Positions 60,001 to 64,000 of a DNA stretch of 64,000 bases are shown piece after piece. Every line of letters starts with the position of its first letter. Within the stretch, counting starts at the first letter, position 1. The notes under the pieces were generated by a model that was not told the origin of the DNA, ran no database searches, and worked only from the letters and a program-made list of their open reading frames with translations. The stretch lies in contig JBAJFE010000061.1 in assembly GCA_037903355.1 (NCBI GenBank), positions 186,001 through 250,000 on the forward strand, given 5' to 3'. Source of the DNA: Trichuris trichiura (taxonomy: Eukaryota; Nematoda; Enoplea; Trichinellida; Trichuridae). The position numbers and the translations under genes are program-made.

Positions 60001-63000
60001 TCAGGCATACCAGAAAATCCAGCACAGAGGAAGTAGTCAGCTGGAGAACTGTCCACTTTCTCGTTGCCGGATTTTCAACAGCCATAATAGAACAACAAGA
60101 TACTGTCTAAAGCATTAACAAAAAACGAGAACAACATTTTAAAAGTGAAGCTTGACATGCGTATACCAAAAATATCAGAGAAGTCAGCGCAGGGCAAAGA
60201 AACGACAAAAACCAGAAGCTCTCTTCGTCGGTGGTCAGCGGACTGTTTCGGCGGACTACTTGCAGGTGCTTCTTGCAGTGGAAATGTAGAGATCAATAGC
60301 TAATGGAACATTCAAATGTAAGGATGACCAAAATTGCGTATTCTTTGCCCGAACTCACACAATGGCGCTGGCTCAATGACCAACATTGCCTATTTCAAAA
60401 AAAAGCGAACCTCTGCTCCGCTGAATGCGCACCATTCAACTATAAGTTATTGGGCTTTCGCCCGGGCGTATACGCTTTTAGAAGCTACCTAATTTTTAGG
60501 GCTTTAACGCCCGAGGACAATTGCAAATTGGGCAAAAATATAGCCGCCTCACGCTTTCAACGTCCAAAATGGATCATTAAGAAAGTCAATGATGACTACA
60601 TTAAGAGGGACAGCGACGGAAGAGCACTTAGCCTCCAGCAAGCAACGGGATATTCCGTGCGCGTAATATTCGCAACGAGATCGAGAAGTACCGACGAACA
60701 CTCGTAGACAAGTTGCCTTCGGTGCAGGTGAGACTATTCAAATCATGGCTTCTTCCAAGAACCTGAACTGCCTACAGTCAGGACGACGTGGGAGATAACT
60801 ATAGCTTGTCTACTGGATTAGAAGGTTCGTTTTGACCACCTCGTGACGTCAGCCAACTTTCGGCAGGCAATGGACAATCGAGTGTTGGCGATATGGTCTC
60901 AATAAGGAACGTGCACAAATGAGCAAACGTCTCAGCGGATAGCCGGCCGAACGGTCCCTCGAACGTCAGGGGCACAATCGATCCAACTGACCAAGTTGTT
61001 CAATTAGGCTCGTCATCCAATTTTCGAATTACCAATGGAAGGGCAGTTTTAGTACTCCAGGGCTCGCACTATCATCGCTTCAGCCCAGGGGGCGGGAAAC
61101 GAATTTGCATATCCGCACAGAAACCCGTGGCAAGAAAGGCCTTCAGCCAACGCGTCCGCCTCGACCTGAAAGGGTGCCCCGGCTGGCGATCTTCGCCAGC
61201 GAGACTTATACGGTGAAGGGAGTGTCAATCGATTTGGTCCAACAAACAGGAACTGTCAAGCATCTCCTTTTCGATGGAATTGTTTGTGATCAAGAAATTG
61301 AACGCCTCCGCGGAATCTCAGACGGACAGCTAAAGTACTCATGGACCAACGCCAACTCGAGGCCAAGGGGCGACCTCCGCAGGCGAACCCGCCTGGACGA
61401 TGGAGCTTCAAGCGGATCAAGGAATCGGCAACTCGTTATTGTGATTACGCTTGGCTGTCATCCAATGGAGAGAAATTGCCCCTCCATACAATGACTACTC
61501 CCAGCGGATGAGGCCACGCAATTATCGAACGATCTGCCACCAGCTTAACATGATGGTGCCAAGAGAAGGCAAGTTCGAAAAGTTGGTCAACTTCCACGCA
61601 AAAGTGAAAGCACCTCTCGAGCGGAGTAGTCAAACTGCGGATTTTAATCAGCCAAGTTGATTTTTTACAGACGTTTTAAAAAATCAGAAACAAAATGCCC
61701 GGTGGAAAGAAAAAGAAGACTTACCAGCTCATTGGTCGCCTTCCATAGGCAAGCGGACCACTATCAACGCCATATCAATGGCAACCAATCCATGACGTGA
61801 AAGCGTTCTGGTAAAGCAATACGCGGTCGTCCGATTGCTTATTAACCTTAAAAGGAAAGTTGTCACGACACCAGCGATTGCAAAGTGAGGTAGCAGCGCT
61901 ACGCAACGACGACTCGTCAACAATGCGTGGAAAAGTAATCGTCTTCCAATCGGTAAATAAAAGGTGTACACCCAACCAGAGCGGGGGATGGCCAACGGAA
62001 GACGAAAACATTTCGCCAGCGCAACTGATACTGCAAAACGGCTCATAAGATTGCGATTATGGATTTTCAATAGAATAAAAGAGGGGAGGAGCAATGGCAA
62101 CTTCTGCACACCTCATCGGCGGTCGGGTGACGACAACTGGCCGACCAAATGCCGAATCAATGTGCCATGAACTTGACCAACAGTCAGTAGTCCAAGTGCA
62201 ATGCGGCTAACCGGAAGCCAATGGAGGGGGAGCAACACATATTTTAACACAAGCAAAAAGATATATGACGTATGAAAGCGCCGGCAGCTAATATTTCTCT
62301 CAACTAACATGCTAGTTGCGTATACGCGCTGGATTATAATCCCAACCTCTGGCGGATGGGGGAGCACAGTTGGTATTAGGCAGGATCGATGTGGATTACA
62401 TGAAAAAGAAAAACCGCTTAGCCGATGACGTCGTCTGAGAAAGCGAACAGACTTAGTTAGGTCTATTCGGCTGGTAGCAGCTGGCTCTTGATTTGAAGCA
62501 TGTGGACGCGGCAAGTGGAGTAGATTTCACCGATGGCTTCTTATCTACCAGAAAACGACGGTGCAGAAAATGCACCTCCCTTCGGGGATACGATTGGCGA
62601 AAAGCAGCTAAGATCGATTGGTCTCCACTGATTGGCGAAAACAAATCCCGGCCTGTGGTGGAACTTGCTCGGGTCGAATCAATTTGACCCCAGACGGTCG
62701 TGACGCGAAGCCTCATGGGCGCAGGTGGAACAAAAAGGATATTCGACCAACACTTTGTCAACGATTGTGGCGCGCCCAATGTTAGTTATACTTGGGCCCA
62801 TAATCGCTGTCTGGCCGAATTAGCCCAAACAAAGGAAACGGCAAACAATCGCTCCGCAAGAGACGTTCTAACAACTTGAGTGCCCTAAGCAGTCTTCCCA
62901 TCATCGTCATCATTCCATTCCGTTTTATCTGTTCAGCTGAGTGGCCCTTCAATGGACCATCAAAAGGGATTTCCTGATTCAATGGACGGTGCCGGTGTCA

Positions 63001-64000
63001 AAGCGCTCGTACAATTGTCCATTGATTTACGCATTGCCTTTGCGACCAGCTTCTTAGGCAAATCTACTTAAAAATGCAATATTTGCATTTCGGCAACTGA
63101 CCAAAAATAAACAAAAATGGCATTGCGCCTTCGGACTTAAAGCAACAGTTCTTCCACGCCTTTCGGACGGTTGCGAGGAAGAGCGGATTGGAGAAAGGCT
63201 AAACGCTGACGTTTCAAACTAAGGTGCTTAAGGTAGTACCGCTTTTGGGCAACTACTATTGCTCTGCCCAAGCAAAGCCAATTAATAAGCGTTATCAAAT
63301 TGGCTGGACGGAATTGGTGCGCACCATTACTGCTCCAAAATGGCACAACAACCATGCAGCAGCTAATCTAGCTGACGAAACAAGAGTTCGATATCTGGGA
63401 AAAAGACAACCACGCTAGAAGTGAGCAAAACCATTCGCTGAAAGTAGATGCGCTTGCGGAAAGCGCGCAAAACAAAACGTCTGTTGAGGCGACCTAATAT
63501 CGTAAAGATAACAGGGGCTAAATATCGCTCGCATCAAAGGAGATGACAGCCCGCTGTAAAAGCAACATCAAATTGTCAAGACAATACTTAATGGCAGGGC
63601 GGATTCGCCCTGAAGTGACGACGCAAACGCGCGCCGTGAACTTCACGTTCAATTGGGCATGAAGAAAAGTGATTTTGCCAATAATAACCGCCAAGTGCCG
63701 ATTTTCTTAGTAGTTTCGCCGAAATCGATCTGCACGGCAAGCAAAAAGTAAGATAACGGAACAGTTGACAAAATTATGCAATCTTGGCCCAAACTTGGCA
63801 AGTAATACTCGTCGGCAATGGGAAGAAAGCGGTCGCGCTATTGCGCATTCGGGATTTCTTTTTTGCTTAAAGGAAAGCAACACAACACGATAGAACCGAC
63901 AGTGAACGATATTAAAATGGTAATACATCCATTGACCTCGTGAGCAAAGGTCGCCGAGATGAGCGCAATTACTCTGTGATGATAGGGAAGTTGCGTCAAA
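57060..64000. other. Unassigned GC-richer block with many overlapping ORFs
   Basis: About 7 kb in which both strands carry medium ORFs, the largest at 58090-58641 (plus, 183 codons), 57769-58173 (minus), 60303-60707 (plus), 61105-61494 (plus) and 62113-62514 (minus). None shows a domain I can name. I looked for reverse transcriptase (YxDD), DDE transposase, integrase zinc and gag zinc-knuckle motifs and found none. A weak fibronectin-III-like pattern at 58765-59020 (plus) is split between two frames. The right end runs off the window. It may be a fast-evolving or multi-exon gene with sequence errors, or decayed mobile DNA. Confidence 0.4.

Noticed and set aside
61105..61494. Prolyl 3-hydroxylase-like fragment (LLFDGIVCDQEIERLR)
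   Set aside because: The local resemblance is short, and the expected HxD iron-binding and later catalytic blocks are not found downstream in any frame.
57060..64000. BEL/Pao, LTR or LINE retrotransposon
   Set aside because: No reverse transcriptase YxDD, integrase or zinc-knuckle motif was seen, and no long terminal repeats were noticed.

Overview
This window is nuclear DNA of an invertebrate eukaryote, most likely a nematode. Recognisable genes are cut into short exons by GT-AG introns of roughly 45-70 bp. They encode conserved eukaryotic proteins, and nothing has bacterial layout (no operons, no Shine-Dalgarno spacing). A retinoid-X-receptor-type nuclear receptor, very short introns, moderate GC and a degenerate secreted trypsin-like protein together fit a clade I nematode such as a whipworm or Trichinella relative. 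That placement is inference; nothing here proves the species.

Layout. 1-1385 (+): 3' part of an LSH/HELLS-type SNF2 helicase. 2895-3194 (+) and 4456-4647 (-): two small unidentified proteins, a coiled coil and a one-membrane-segment microprotein. 5588-9047 (-): ribophorin II (RPN2). 10392-12332 (-): eIF4A. 15774-23578 (-): VPS15/PIK3R4, with a small ORF and a MITE in one intron. 24009-26032 (+): NDUFV1, head-to-head with VPS15. 26327-28632 (-): a cyclic-nucleotide-gated channel. 29464-30447 (-): a secreted trypsin-fold protein with broken catalytic residues. 31549-37348 (-): condensin SMC2. 39417-43473 (-): exocyst SEC8/EXOC4. 43.5-52.2 kb: gene-poor, with several foldback sequences and weak ORFs. 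52212-54849 (+): RXR. 56092-56833 (-): an unidentified membrane protein. 57-64 kb: GC-richer, with many overlapping ORFs on both strands, and no gene I can name.

The genes do not form one pathway. They cover chromatin and chromosomes (HELLS, SMC2), translation and N-glycosylation (eIF4A, RPN2), membrane traffic (VPS15, SEC8), respiration (NDUFV1), sensory signalling (CNG channel) and nuclear hormone signalling (RXR).

A recurring feature is the apparent one- or few-base frame break inside strongly conserved exons (HELLS near 766, NDUFV1 near 25299, RXR near 54735-54765, probably the membrane protein near 56745). Several unrelated essential genes being hit points to consensus or assembly error rather than gene death. 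I found no convincing new multi-gene system. The most interesting items are the MITE inside VPS15, the pseudoprotease, the unusual CNG pore, a GC-AG intron, several perfect hairpins and the unassigned 57-64 kb block.
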